A DNA stretch of 48,076 nt from Lachnospiraceae bacterium (lineage in GTDB: Bacteria > Bacillota > Clostridia > Lachnospirales > Lachnospiraceae), in NCBI GenBank assembly GCA_024698715.1, contig JAILRA010000043.1, positions 1 through 48,076 on the forward strand, given 5' to 3'. Positions within the stretch are counted from its first letter, which is position 1. Each line of letters starts with the position of its first letter. A program made the translations under genes and the position numbers. Shown piece by piece: positions 1-9,599 of this stretch. The notes under the pieces are model-generated. The model ran no database searches. It was not told the origin of the DNA and saw only the letters and a list, made by a program, of their open reading frames with translations.

Positions 1-1
1 G

Positions 2-151
2 TTAAGTTATCCGGAATCCTTAAACTTAAAAAAATACAACGATTATCTCAAGAAAGATTCGGATGAATACAAGATCTCCGGAACCACGCTTGATCGTTTT
101 TCCATTTATTCACATCAATTTCCGGATAGTGACGCATGGACAGATTACTGA
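2..151 (+). CDS. C-terminal end of an unidentified protein (partial)
   Basis: An open frame enters from the left edge and stops with TGA at 149-151, giving the last 49 residues of a protein. The visible tail is polar, rich in Lys, Asp, Tyr and Ser, has no membrane segment and ends in DAWTDY. I do not recognise the family. Only 57 bases separate it from the broken sugar-binding lipoprotein downstream, so it may have belonged to the same transcription unit. That it is coding rests on the uninterrupted frame and codon usage like the neighbours; a chance open frame of this length cannot be excluded. Confidence 0.5.
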   Translation, partial: LSYPESLNLKKYNDYLKKDSDEYKISGTTLDRFSIYSHQFPDSDAWTDY

Positions 152-208
152 TAAAATATGTAATGAAGTTTGGGAACAAACTCCTTTATACGAAGGGAGT
201 AAAGAATT

Positions 209-1301
209 ATGATCAAAGATAAAAGAAAAATCGTAAAGACCGCTGTTTCGGTATTTGCTTCGGCGATACTCTTATATTCTGTCGGCTGTCAGACCGTAAA
301 TACTGGTATGACACCTATATAAGGAAATGGTATTAATGCCGTTAATCCTTACGAAGGTAATGCGGATACGGTCAAAAGTGCCGTGGATTTTGAACATGAA
401 CTGGATTCGTATGTTCCCAAGAAAACTGAATACAATTTCTATTTTACGTATAAGATCGTTCATCCCTGGTGGGATGCGGTCGCGCTTGGAATGGAAGAAG
501 CACAGAGGCAGTATCGGGATAAAGGAATAACCATAACTTACGAATATATGGCACCCGATAACGCATCTGCCGAGGATCAGGAAAAAAGACTTATAAAAGC
601 AAAACAGGGGAATTATGACGTGATCGGCGTGGATGTGGCCTTTTCTTGATGAGATGATGGAAGAGGGTTATAAGGTTATGACTTTTTCCAGTTCGGATGC
701 ATCCGAAGACTGCAAGCGTATAGCTTATGTCGGAAACACTCATAACTACAAAGACGGGGCGGATCTTACCGAAGCTCTTTGCGAAAAACTGGGCTACAAA
801 GGGAAAGTTGCAATTCTTGTCGGAATCAAGGGAGCACCCTGCCACGAAGACCGTGCACAGGGGGCAAAGGATACTGTTGCAAAATATGCCGATATGGAAA
901 TAGTTGCGGTGGAATATGATATGGATTCCATCGAGAACGCTTATAATCTTACAATGGATATCTTAAAAGACTGTCCCGATCTTGACGGGATCATCTGCTG
1001 TAACATGAGTAATCCGGTAGGGGCAGCAAGAGCCATAACAGAAAAAGGAAGCGATACCGTTATCGTGGGTATGGATCATGACAGGGAAGCGCTGCATTAT
1101 CTGAAGGATGGCGTAATATACTGTCTCGGAGTGCAGGATTGTTATTCCATAGGATTTGATACCATCCAGGTGGCCGTAAAAATAGCCGATGGTAACCTTC
1201 CGGGCGAATTATATCCCAAGAAGACCAACGAGATCACTACTATCATTTATCAGGAAGATGCGTCGACAATGCTCGAACTGCTCTATGGAGACATATTATG
1301 A
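209..1301 (+). pseudogene. Broken periplasmic sugar-binding lipoprotein (Peripla_BP_4 type)
   Basis: The ATG at 209 follows a GGGAG ribosome site and opens a lipoprotein signal peptide with lipobox YSVGC (Cys near residue 27). The frame stops at an in-frame TAA at 320-322 (codon 38), continues open in the same frame to about 648, and then shifts: from about 633 the rest of the protein is read in another frame to 1301. The joined translation matches ribose-type ABC substrate-binding proteins: AEDQEKRLIKAKQGNYDVIG, then DEMMEEGYKVMTF, CCNMSNPVGAARA and VIVGMDHD. Two independent lesions point to a true pseudogene rather than one sequencing error; a few residues may also be lost at the shift. In related Clostridia such proteins feed ABC importers or nearby sensors; here the next gene is a sensor cyclase that is also broken. 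Confidence 0.85.
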
Positions 1302-2445
1302 TGAATGAGAAGAACAATTCGACAAAAAGATTTGTTTATACGGTTTTAATAGGCAGCATAACCGTGGTTGCGGTTTTGATGCTCAGTACTCTTTGGGCTT
1401 CGAGAAAGGCAATCAGGGCGACTGATGAAGCGGTTTCCGCGGTAAGTTCTTTTTATCTTGAAGCCATGGCCGACCAGCGTGCAAGGACCATAACTAATCT
1501 TCTTGCCTTTGAGGATCAGGGCGGAGCGTATTACGGAATATATGTTCAAAACGGCGGAAATCTGTCGGATACCGAACTGGGAATGATCCCTTCCGAAGAG
1601 AATCTCTTCAAAGCTGCAAAAGATTATCTTTCAAATGAATCTTGGCAAAAACTTTGCACCGATTTTGCAGAAGGAAAAGGCGGAAGCCTTACTCTGGTTG
1701 CCAAGAATGCAAAAGAAGAACTCTGTTATGTTCCGATTCCCGATACAGGCTGGATGATGGCGGTTCTCATCCGTGAAAGCGTCATAAACGATCAGATCCG
1801 AGGTATAAGCGAAAGTAACAGTCTGATAAGCGGAATACTCATTGTTTTAACACTTCTTTCCATGATACTTTTTGCACTTGTTCTCATTTTACAGCTTCGA
1901 AGGATATCACGAGGAAACTTGAAGCGGAAAGAGAAAACAGCAGAGTATTCTTCAGCATGGCGAATACGGATTCCATGACGGGTGTCAGAAACAAACATGC
2001 ATATTCCGAGTATGAGCGCATGCTGAACCATAAGATAAAAGAGGGTGCGATAAAAGATAATTTTGCGGTACTCGTATGCGATATTAACGGACTTAAACAT
2101 GTAAACGATACAAAAGGACACGCAGCAGGAGATCAGCTTATAAAAGATGCATGTGCTCTCATATGCGAGTATTTCAAACACGGAGCCGTTTTCAGGATCG
2201 GCGGTGATGAGTTTGCGGTTGTCCTCAATGAAAAAGGCTATGACACTTTAGAGGAAACGCTTGCTTCGATCAATAAAGAGATTGAAGGAAATATAGAAAA
2301 AGAAAAAGTTGTTGTTTCCATCGGATATTCCGTTCTTAAAGAGGGTGACACACAGGTTCATGATGTTTTCGAAAGAGCGGATACAATGATGTATGAACGC
2401 AAAAAACAGCTAAAGGAAATGGGCGCAAAAACCAGAGGCGAATAG
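1298..2445 (+). pseudogene. Frameshifted membrane sensor diguanylate cyclase (GGDEF)
   Basis: The first part (1298-about 1900) encodes an N-terminal membrane helix (about residues 12-33), an extracytoplasmic region and a second helix (about residues 176-200). The frame then shifts near 1900: the next frame reads TRKLEAERENSRVFFSM and runs into a full GGDEF domain ending at 2445, with NTDSMTGVRNKHA, DINGLKHVND and the active-site loop RIGGDEF. The cyclase would make cyclic di-GMP from two GTP. As it stands the catalytic part is only reachable by frameshifting or internal initiation. The extracytoplasmic region looks short for a double-Cache sensor: it jumps from RARTITNLL to AFEDQGG, so an internal deletion is possible. 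It overlaps the end of the broken binding-protein gene by 4 bases (ATGA), showing that both were one operon. Confidence 0.8.
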
Positions 2446-2471
2446 TTATCGTTCATTGCATGTTATGATAC

Positions 2472-2499
2472 TTGCGAACATGATATGTAATGCTATAAT
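2472..2499 (+). promoter_or_regulatory. Sigma-70 type promoter upstream of tRNA-Gly
   Basis: TTGCGA at 2472-2477 and TATAAT at 2494-2499 are separated by 16 bases, and TGC just before the -10 makes it an extended -10. It lies about 55 bases upstream of the tRNA and points toward it. No other gene lies between. Confidence 0.7.
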
Positions 2500-2556
2500 T
2501 AAATATGTAACAGGATTTGAAACATTTTAGGCAAGGCACTTCAATTAATGCACCGA

Positions 2557-2627
2557 GCAGGATTCGTCCATCGGTAGGGCGTCAGCTTCCCAAGCTGAAG
2601 AGGCGGGTTCGATTCCCGTATCCTGCT
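2557..2627 (+). tRNA. tRNA-Gly (anticodon CCC)
   Basis: A 71-base cloverleaf can be drawn. The acceptor stem is GCAGGAT (2557-2563) paired with ATCCTGC (2620-2626), with T2627 as discriminator. The anticodon arm is TCAGC / GCTGA with loop TTCCCAA, so the anticodon is CCC and reads GGG glycine codons. The T arm carries GGTTCGATTCC. The 3' CCA is not encoded; T residues follow at once, so CCA must be added after transcription. The histidine kinase gene begins 28 bases downstream. Confidence 0.95.
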
Positions 2628-2655
2628 TTTGTTGATCATCTGAAAGGACATACTG

Positions 2656-5600
2656 ATGAGTTTTGAATCGTACCTAAATGTATACATGCTTCTAACCGCG
2701 CTCGTCGGTCTGTTTCTGTGTCTTTACCGTTATGTTGAAACACCTAAAAAAGTCTGGGCATTAACCGCAGCGGCTTTTCTGACTCAGTTCATAAGTGATT
2801 ATTACTGGGCAGTCAACGCCCTTACCATGAACAACGATTCGAAAACATCATCATTTCTGTCGTATTTCGGATGGAATGTTTCGTACGTTTTCATGATCCT
2901 TCTGATTATTTCCCTCCAAAGATCCGAAGAAAGAAAATATTTCAATGTTTTGATGCTTATTCCGATCCCGCTTAATATCATGCAGTTTATTCTGTATATT
3001 CCATACGGTGGGATAATCAACAATATCTGGCAGGGTCTTTCCTGTACGGCGATCGCATGTCTTTCGATCCGGAGCATTCTCTATTATTTCAAAAACAAAA
3101 AAGAAGGTGCCAAATTCCCGGCATACCAGCTGATCACCCTTTTGTTTGTCATCTGCGAATACGGAATGTGGACATCGTCCTGTTTCTCTTTTGAAAATCA
3201 GTACCTGAATCCGTATTACTATTTTGCAATCGTCTGTTTTACGCTTAACCTTGCATATGTCTGGGCAGTCAGAAAAACATATGTCAATCCGAACAAAGAG
3301 GCGGATGAAAAATACAGACTCGGTACGGGCGTCAGAATGGCACTTCATCTTGTAATGGCCTTCATTATCTTCGGATGTTGTTTCGGAGGATACGCTTTTG
3401 CAAAATGGATGAACGGAAGACTGTTTTCGGGTATTACCGGAAATTACGGCGAGAACGATTATAATATCATTTCGATCATTCTTTTCGGATCTTCCGTTGT
3501 GCTTGCAGCAGTCATTCTGGGATTGATGCTTCTTATAAGACATTTTTATAAAAGAAGCCTTAACAACACGATGAACGAGCGCGAAATAAAAGGAAAAGTC
3601 AATTTCGTGTTCACTCTTACTGTCACATTCCTTCTCATGGTATTTGCGGTATTTTATACATCCAGACTTTTGTACAGGGAATCCGTTGAGAGACTCTACG
3701 GTGACTGTGAAAATAAAATGGCGGGTGTTGCAACCAGTCTTTCGAATTATCTGAACAATGCCGAAGCCATACTCTGGGTTACGGGCGATTCCGTGGATAC
3801 ATTTCTTCAGAATTCCGTTGATATAGATACGATCCACAATTATCTGAGGATAGAGACCAAAAATCAGGCTGATACGTTTGACGATAACTTTATCGGACTC
3901 TACGGTTACGTCAGGGGTGTTTATCTCGACAGTCTGGACTGGGTACCGCCGGAAGGTTATGAACCTACTGAAAGAGACTGGTACAAATATGCTGTGGCAG
4001 CCGACGGAGAAGTTGCGATCGTTCCACCTTACGTGGATATGTCCACAGGTCAGGTCATCATTTCCATTACCAAACTTCTAAGCGACAAGGAAAGCGTATT
4101 GTCGAGCGATGTTACCCTTAACCATATTCAGGATATCGTCAGCGAACTGGATATCAACGGAAACGGATACGGTATGATCGTTGACAGCAACGGCTTCATA
4201 GTGTCGCATAAAGACAGGGAACTGAACGGAAAGAACTGCAGCGAAGTATTCGGCTCCGATGAGATAATGAAAGCCATAATGGGTATCCGAAACGGCAGAA
4301 CGGAAATAAAGATGGACGGTTACAGATACACACTCTTCGTTAACGAAGTTCTCGATCAGTGGTATTCGGTCGTTGTCGTAAGAAACATGGAACTCCTTTC
4401 GGATGTGAACATTAAACTTACAGTGAACGTCTGCGTTTATATCATAATCTTTTTCCTCATCACATTTTTCTATTATCTGAGTTACATGAATGAACAGAGC
4501 GCTAGCGAAGCAATGGAAGAACTGACGATGGAACGTCAGAAACAGGAATACGAAGCCAAGGTTCTGAAACTGGAAAAAACAGCTGCAGATGACGCCAATA
4601 AAGCCAAGAGCCGGTTCCTTGCGGATATGTCGCATGAAATACGTACCCCCATTAATGCAGTTCTGGGTATGAACGAAATGATCTTAAGGGAAACCGACAG
4701 CGAGAGCATCAGAGAGTATGCGGGCAATATCCGTACTTCAGGAAGAGCACTCTTAAATCTTATAAACAGCATCCTGGATTTTTCGAAGATCGAAGACGGA
4801 AAGATGGAGATCGTGCCCGTGGATTACAGTACGGTCGATATGATCAATTATCTGCACAATTCCATCTTTGAAAAAACAGCTGCCAAGAATCTGTCGTTTG
4901 TTGTTGATGTGGACGAAACCATACCGATGTATCTTCACGGTGACGATATGCGTCTTAGTCAGGTTATCATGAACCTGCTTACCAATGCCGTTAAATACAC
5001 CAAAGAAGGTGAAGTGAGACTCACGTTCAGGAACGCGGGACGGATAGGAAATGACGTTAATCTTTTCGTGGAAGTCAAAGACACGGGTTCCGGAATCCGA
5101 AGTGAGGATATGGCGAAACTCTTTGAATCGTTTGAAAGACTCGATATGGAAAAGAACCGTAATATCGAGGGTACCGGTCTTGGAATGTCCATCGTTACCA
5201 GACTGCTTTCGATGATGGACAGTGAACTTTCCGTCAAAAGCGAGTATGGTGTCGGATCCGAGTTTTCATTTGTTATAAAACAGGGAATAGCTGATGAAAA
5301 AGAGATAGGCGATACATTTGTCAGGCTGAAGGAAGGCAGCAGGACCGATAACGGAAAGACTTATCATGAAACATTCCATGCACCTGACGGAGTCATCCTG
5401 ATAGTTGACGATACGAAGATGAATCTGAATGTTGCGAAGAATCTTTTGAAGAGAACGCTTCTTACGATAGATACCGCCCTAAGCGGTGATGAAGCATTAA
5501 AACTCTGCGATTCCGAAAAGTATGACGTGATCTTTATGGATCAGAGAATGCCCGGAATGGATGGTACCGAAACCCTTAAATGTTTAAGAAGCAGGAAGGA

Positions 5601-6321
5601 CGGTCCCAATATCGAAACGCCCGTTATCTGTCTTACGGCGGATGCAATTAGCGGAGCGAGGGACAGATATATCGCCGAAGGATTTTCGGACTATCTGACC
5701 AAGCCAATCGACAGCAGTGAACTTGAAAAAATGCTTATCACTTATCTGCATGATGAGAAGATCATAAAAGATACGCCGGGTGCCGAGAATACAGGAAACG
5801 TATCCAAAGAAAAGGATACTTATATCAGACAGGAAGAAGAAAGCGCCGTAAGCGGTCCCGAAGAAGAAAAAACTCAAAAAGATGCCTCGGATAAAACACC
5901 GGTACGAAATGATTACGCAGATTCCTTAAAACAGTGCGGGATAGATGTTCAAAAAGGTCTTTCGTATTGTCAGAACGATGAGGATGTCTATATCGATGTT
6001 CTGACCGAATATGCAAAAGAATCTAAGGAAAAGAAGGCTGACATCGCAAAAGCTTTTGCTTCAAAAGACTGGAAGGAATACAGCGTATTTGTACATTCGA
6101 TAAAGAGTACGTCAAAACTTATCGGAGCTCTCGGACTGTCCGAAAAAGCCGCAAAACTGGAGATCGCCGGAAACGAATCCAATGAAGAATATATCTTAAA
6201 AGAACATGACGGAACGATGGAACTTTACAACAGAGTCTGCGACTGTATATCGAATTCCTTAAACGTTTCAACTGAACGATATTCTTCGGATGAAGAAATA
6301 TTCGAATTCCTGCCCCAATAA
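2656..6321 (+). CDS. Hybrid sensor histidine kinase with receiver and HPt domains
   Basis: This 1221-residue membrane protein holds a whole phosphorelay. Residues 1-210 contain about seven hydrophobic helices. After two further membrane helices (about 225-300) and another near 315-335 comes an extracytoplasmic Cache-like sensor (about 340-580: RDWYKYAVAADGEVAIVPPY, then SDVTLNHI and GYGMIVDSNG). A membrane helix near 595 leads to a HisKA dimerisation domain with H660 in MSHEIRTPINAV and a HATPase domain with N773/N777 and DTGSGI. A receiver domain follows (D962 in FMDQRMPGMDG), then a charged linker and an HPt domain with H1147 in VHSIKSTSK. All phosphotransfer residues are present. The final response regulator is not next to it, so its target is unknown. 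The ligand is unknown, although the Cache domain suggests a small molecule. The ATG follows a GAAAGGA ribosome site. Confidence 0.92.
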   Translation: MSFESYLNVYMLLTALVGLFLCLYRYVETPKKVWALTAAAFLTQFISDYYWAVNALTMNNDSKTSSFLSYFGWNVSYVFMILLIISLQRSEERKYFNVLMLIPIPLNIMQFILYIPYGGIINNIWQGLSCTAIACLSIRSILYYFKNKKEGAKFPAYQLITLLFVICEYGMWTSSCFSFENQYLNPYYYFAIVCFTLNLAYVWAVRKTYVNPNKEADEKYRLGTGVRMALHLVMAFIIFGCCFGGYAFAKWMNGRLFSGITGNYGENDYNIISIILFGSSVVLAAVILGLMLLIRHFYKRSLNNTMNEREIKGKVNFVFTLTVTFLLMVFAVFYTSRLLYRESVERLYGDCENKMAGVATSLSNYLNNAEAILWVTGDSVDTFLQNSVDIDTIHNYLRIETKNQADTFDDNFIGLYGYVRGVYLDSLDWVPPEGYEPTERDWYKYAVAADGEVAIVPPYVDMSTGQVIISITKLLSDKESVLSSDVTLNHIQDIVSELDINGNGYGMIVDSNGFIVSHKDRELNGKNCSEVFGSDEIMKAIMGIRNGRTEIKMDGYRYTLFVNEVLDQWYSVVVVRNMELLSDVNIKLTVNVCVYIIIFFLITFFYYLSYMNEQSASEAMEELTMERQKQEYEAKVLKLEKTAADDANKAKSRFLADMSHEIRTPINAVLGMNEMILRETDSESIREYAGNIRTSGRALLNLINSILDFSKIEDGKMEIVPVDYSTVDMINYLHNSIFEKTAAKNLSFVVDVDETIPMYLHGDDMRLSQVIMNLLTNAVKYTKEGEVRLTFRNAGRIGNDVNLFVEVKDTGSGIRSEDMAKLFESFERLDMEKNRNIEGTGLGMSIVTRLLSMMDSELSVKSEYGVGSEFSFVIKQGIADEKEIGDTFVRLKEGSRTDNGKTYHETFHAPDGVILIVDDTKMNLNVAKNLLKRTLLTIDTALSGDEALKLCDSEKYDVIFMDQRMPGMDGTETLKCLRSRKDGPNIETPVICLTADAISGARDRYIAEGFSDYLTKPIDSSELEKMLITYLHDEKIIKDTPGAENTGNVSKEKDTYIRQEEESAVSGPEEEKTQKDASDKTPVRNDYADSLKQCGIDVQKGLSYCQNDEDVYIDVLTEYAKESKEKKADIAKAFASKDWKEYSVFVHSIKSTSKLIGALGLSEKAAKLEIAGNESNEEYILKEHDGTMELYNRVCDCISNSLNVSTERYSSDEEIFEFLPQ

Positions 6322-6331
6322 ATACAAAAAG

Positions 6332-6360
6332 TTGACTTTACGAAGGTTTTGGAATAACAT
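6332..6360 (+). promoter_or_regulatory. Promoter of the proS T-box leader
   Basis: TTGACT (6332-6337) and TAACAT (6355-6360) are 17 bases apart. The expected start near 6367 is just in front of the first T-box stem, as required for a leader RNA. Confidence 0.8.
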
Positions 6361-6362
6361 AA

Positions 6363-6580
6363 TGGGTAGCGATGAAGAGAAATAGTAGATCTTACGGTGC
6401 TTAAGAGAGAAGGCGGTGGCTGCGAGCCTTTGCACACGGATTTCGAACCCGTCTCGGAGCATGAATTTAATATTCAAAGTGAACAAGCATAAGCATGTTA
6501 ATAAGGGTGGTACCGCCGACGGTACAGATTAATGGTTTGTCGGTCCCTTGATTCCTTTTTGGAGTTGAGGGATTTTTTTA
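6363..6580 (+). promoter_or_regulatory. T-box riboswitch, probably proline specific
   Basis: This leader senses uncharged tRNA and lets transcription continue into proS. Stem I shows the k-turn pair GATGAAGAG (6371-6379) with CTCGGAGC (6453-6460), the AGTA bulge (6384-6387) and, opposite it, GAACCCGT. The likely specifier is CCC at 6448-6450; reading it one base further gives CCG, and both are proline codons. The conserved T-box AAGGGTGGTACCGC is at 6503-6516 and pairs with the tRNA acceptor end. The terminator lies at 6544-6579. The downstream gene is prolyl-tRNA synthetase, which agrees with the specifier. The fold was drawn by hand. Confidence 0.95.
6544..6579 (+). terminator. Regulated intrinsic terminator of the T-box
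   Basis: TCCCTTGATTCC (6544-6555) pairs with GGAGTTGAGGGA (6561-6572), using G-U pairs, around a TTTTT loop and is followed by seven T residues. Pairing of the T-box sequence upstream would replace this hairpin with the antiterminator when uncharged tRNA-Pro is bound. Confidence 0.9.
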
Positions 6581-6603
6581 TTCATTTACTGGAGGTAGAT
6601 AAA

Positions 6604-8346
6604 ATGAAGTTAAGCAACATGGTAGGAGACAGATTCAAGGAGCGTCCTTCGGACTGCGTGATCGATTCGCATGCGTTTTCTGTTCGAGGCGGATATATCA
6701 AATACGTTTCAAACGGTATTTATTCTCTTTATCCTCCGATGAAGAGAGTGACCGCGAAGATAGAAAACATCATCAGGGAAGAAATGGATGCGGCGGATTC
6801 TCAGGAAGTTTTATTCCCCGTGGTACTGCCCGGTTCTTTATGGGAAGAGTCCGGAAGATTCGAGAGCGTCGGCGAGGAACTCTTAAGATTCAAAGACCGT
6901 AACAACTCATCCATGGTACTCGGTATGACTCATGAGGAAGCAGCCGTTCAGATGGTTCGCGAATGGGGAAATACATATGCCAAATATCCTTTTTCCATAT
7001 ATCAGATCCAGACCAAATTCCGTGATGAAGCACGTCCCAGAGCAGGTCTTATCAGAGTAAGGGAATTCACGATGAAGGATGCGTATTCCTTCCATACATC
7101 ACAGGAAGATCTCGAGAAATACTATGATGTAATGGCAAACGCATATTTCAGAGTATTTGAAAGAGCGGGAATCCCCGAAGTTATTTCCGTTAAATCCGAT
7201 TCCGGTATGATCGGCGGAAGCGTTTCACATGAATACATGCTCCTCGTTGATGCAGGCGAAGATTCGATCGTTCTTTGTGACGAATGCGGATATTCGGCAA
7301 ATATGGAAGCTGCGGATACAACGGTCGACAATGCCGGATGCACACCCGCGGGCGAACTTAAAAAGGTTAACACTCCCGATTGCAAGACTATAGAAGAAGT
7401 CTGCACATTCCTCGGAAGCAAGGTTGAGGAATCCTGTAAAGCGGTTATTTATCAGACCAATATGACTGACGAATACATTGTTGTTTTCCTCAGAGGCGAT
7501 TACGAAGTTAACGAAACCAAACTGACCAATCTTCTCGGTGAAAAAGTTCATGCCGCAACAATTACCGAAGACTGCGGTCTCTGCGCCGGATTCTGCGGAC
7601 CTTACAAGCAGGAAGCAAAATGCAGGATCATTTACGATAAGTCCCTTGTCGGAATAGAAAATCTCTGCTGCGGTGCAAACGAAGTGGATTACCATTATAC
7701 GGGCTTAAATATCAAGCGCGATATCGGCGATGTTGAATACGTGGATGTTGCGAAAATAAGAACAGGTGATATCTGTCCCTGCTGCGGCAAAAAATCGATC
7801 AGAATAAGCCGAGGCATTGAAGTAGGAAATATATTCCAGCTCGGAACAAAATATTCCAAATCAATGGGAATGACATATACCGATGTTGACGGAACCGTTA
7901 AGACTCCCATTATGGGCTGCTACGGTATCGGCGTGGGACGTCTTGCAGCAAGTGTTATGGAGGCAAAGCATGATGATTACGGTCCCATCTGGCCCATTTC
8001 CATCGCACCATGGCAGGTTCATCTTTGCTGTATGCGTCCCGACAAGGACGACTGCAAAGAGGCAGCGGACAAGATTTACAACGATCTTCTCAAAGCGGGA
8101 ATCGAGGTTATATACGACGACAGAAACGTTCAGGCGGGAGTAATGTTTGCGGATGCCGATCTGCTCGGTGTACCCGTAAGAGTTACGGTCGGACCGAGAA
8201 ATCTTGCAAACGGCCAGGTTGAACTTTCAACCAGGGATAAATCCGTAAAAGAACTTGTAAATCTTGAAGATGCAAACAGCGCAGTAAAGGATCTCATCGA
8301 CAGACTTTTTGATGAGATCGATTCAAAAGTGCGTGACAGAATCTGA
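6604..8346 (+). CDS. proS: Prolyl-tRNA synthetase, bacterial type
   Basis: It joins proline to tRNA-Pro in the cytoplasm. The ATG at 6604 is chosen because a GGAGG ribosome site lies 8 bases upstream and because the earlier part of the open frame (from 6532) is T-box leader. The resulting 580-residue class II synthetase has the expected bacterial length, including the editing insertion between motifs 2 and 3. Seen features are the N-terminal SNMVGDRFKERPSD, motif 2 FRDEARPRAGLIRVREF followed by KDAYSFH, a Cys-containing insertion around residues 215-395, and motif 3 GCYGIGVGRLAAS followed by PIWPISIAPWQV of the anticodon domain. Control is by the T-box. The next gene begins only 24 bases downstream, so lipoprotein and Nudix genes may share this control. 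Confidence 0.97.
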   Translation: MKLSNMVGDRFKERPSDCVIDSHAFSVRGGYIKYVSNGIYSLYPPMKRVTAKIENIIREEMDAADSQEVLFPVVLPGSLWEESGRFESVGEELLRFKDRNNSSMVLGMTHEEAAVQMVREWGNTYAKYPFSIYQIQTKFRDEARPRAGLIRVREFTMKDAYSFHTSQEDLEKYYDVMANAYFRVFERAGIPEVISVKSDSGMIGGSVSHEYMLLVDAGEDSIVLCDECGYSANMEAADTTVDNAGCTPAGELKKVNTPDCKTIEEVCTFLGSKVEESCKAVIYQTNMTDEYIVVFLRGDYEVNETKLTNLLGEKVHAATITEDCGLCAGFCGPYKQEAKCRIIYDKSLVGIENLCCGANEVDYHYTGLNIKRDIGDVEYVDVAKIRTGDICPCCGKKSIRISRGIEVGNIFQLGTKYSKSMGMTYTDVDGTVKTPIMGCYGIGVGRLAASVMEAKHDDYGPIWPISIAPWQVHLCCMRPDKDDCKEAADKIYNDLLKAGIEVIYDDRNVQAGVMFADADLLGVPVRVTVGPRNLANGQVELSTRDKSVKELVNLEDANSAVKDLIDRLFDEIDSKVRDRI

Positions 8347-8370
8347 TACTTTGGATATTTTGGTGATTTT

Positions 8371-9579
8371 ATGAATAAAAGAATAATTCTGAGGATCATT
8401 GCATCGCTGACCGCGGTTACGCTGCTCTTCCCGGTCGGATGCAACAGCTTCGGAAAAACAATAAGTGCGAACGATTATCCGATACCCGTAAATGAAGAGG
8501 AAGAAACCGTAAATACGGAAAATACGGAAAATATGGAAACAGCATCGGATGTCACTGTCGCAAAAGAAAATGATATTTCCGAACTGGACGCAGAGGCATT
8601 AAAACCCGAACCCAATTCGTTAAAAGAGAGCGGAAAATATGTATTTAATCCAAGAGTGATCCCGCAGGGTTTAGCCAATGATTATCTGGATAATCCTAAA
8701 ATCGTGAGAATAGCCAAAATGCTTCTTGATGCGGTTTATCACATGGAACCGGAGATCGTATTTGAAGGACAGGATGCCGTCAGCGAAGAAGATATCGATA
8801 CAGCTATAATGGTAGCTTCTCTGGCATGTCCGCTTATGAATGCGGCTTCCATTTCGACGGTTGACGGAACAACATATAACATTTCGTATTTTGATACGAT
8901 CTCTCTGACGGATATCTCCGAAGAAGGCGATTTTAATTTTGGGTCGACGGGGGTTTTGGAAAGCAGTGAAGCATTAAGCAGATTTGAAGATTTTATTGAT
9001 TACGTTACATGTACGATAAACGACAACATCACACCCGAGAATACCCAGGCAGAGTGTGCACAGATAATTTATGAACAGCTTATAAAGGATATGGAACTTG
9101 ATCTTAATTATCTTAACAATGTTGTGATGGAAGAAATGAAAGTCGGCGAAGTCGTGTATGTAGCCGGCGAAAACATAACGCATGTTAACGAAAGAAAGCT
9201 TAACATCTGGGAGTTTAACGATCTTTATATATTTATGCTCAACCAGCTTCAGATCGATGTCGTTCACGTTACCACATCGGGCACATTTCCGCCGGAATTA
9301 ATGAGCGAGTATGAGGCATTAAAACAGGCTGACGGATGGTGGGACTGGCTTATTCTGGCACTTGACGGACAGTATTATCATGCCGATCTTGCTATGGATA
9401 AACTTAAATATGACAAGGAAAACGGATCCGGCGATCCGGATCTTGCATATTTCGGACTAAGTGATGAATCAAGAAGCGGGTCGTTTCGATTCAACAAAGC
9501 TTCCATGTCGGTAATAAGCGGCTATTACGAACCGAAAGAATTTGATATACCGGATTGTCCGAATGATTACGATTTTTGA
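8371..9579 (+). CDS. Lipoprotein with degenerate transglutaminase-like domain (paralogue 1)
   Basis: A signal peptide with lipobox LLFPVGC (Cys near residue 24) sends this 402-residue protein to the outer face of the membrane. A Glu/Asn/Thr-rich linker with short TEN repeats follows (residues 35-75). The C-terminal third resembles the last strands of transglutaminase-like domains: LALDGQYYHADLAMD, then YFGLSDESR, compared with the usual HaWN...dGkwYhvDvTwd...yFnlSDe. The catalytic Cys position (near residue 278) reads IWEF and the catalytic His position (near 322) is Trp, so I infer a binding or structural protein, not an enzyme. It is homologous over its length to the protein at 10217-11419, sharing NDYPIPV/DDYPVPE, the PNSLKESGKY/PDTLREKGKY block and the C-terminal fold. 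No close functional name is offered. Confidence 0.7.
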   Translation: MNKRIILRIIASLTAVTLLFPVGCNSFGKTISANDYPIPVNEEEETVNTENTENMETASDVTVAKENDISELDAEALKPEPNSLKESGKYVFNPRVIPQGLANDYLDNPKIVRIAKMLLDAVYHMEPEIVFEGQDAVSEEDIDTAIMVASLACPLMNAASISTVDGTTYNISYFDTISLTDISEEGDFNFGSTGVLESSEALSRFEDFIDYVTCTINDNITPENTQAECAQIIYEQLIKDMELDLNYLNNVVMEEMKVGEVVYVAGENITHVNERKLNIWEFNDLYIFMLNQLQIDVVHVTTSGTFPPELMSEYEALKQADGWWDWLILALDGQYYHADLAMDKLKYDKENGSGDPDLAYFGLSDESRSGSFRFNKASMSVISGYYEPKEFDIPDCPNDYDF

Positions 9580-9599
9580 TACAGGAAAGAGATTATCCA

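Noticed and set aside
2851-3837. Long open frame (328 codons) on the minus strand inside the hybrid kinase gene
   Set aside because: It is antisense to well-conserved kinase sensor sequence, its translation is rich in Lys, Arg, His and Cys without domain pattern, and no ribosome site precedes it.
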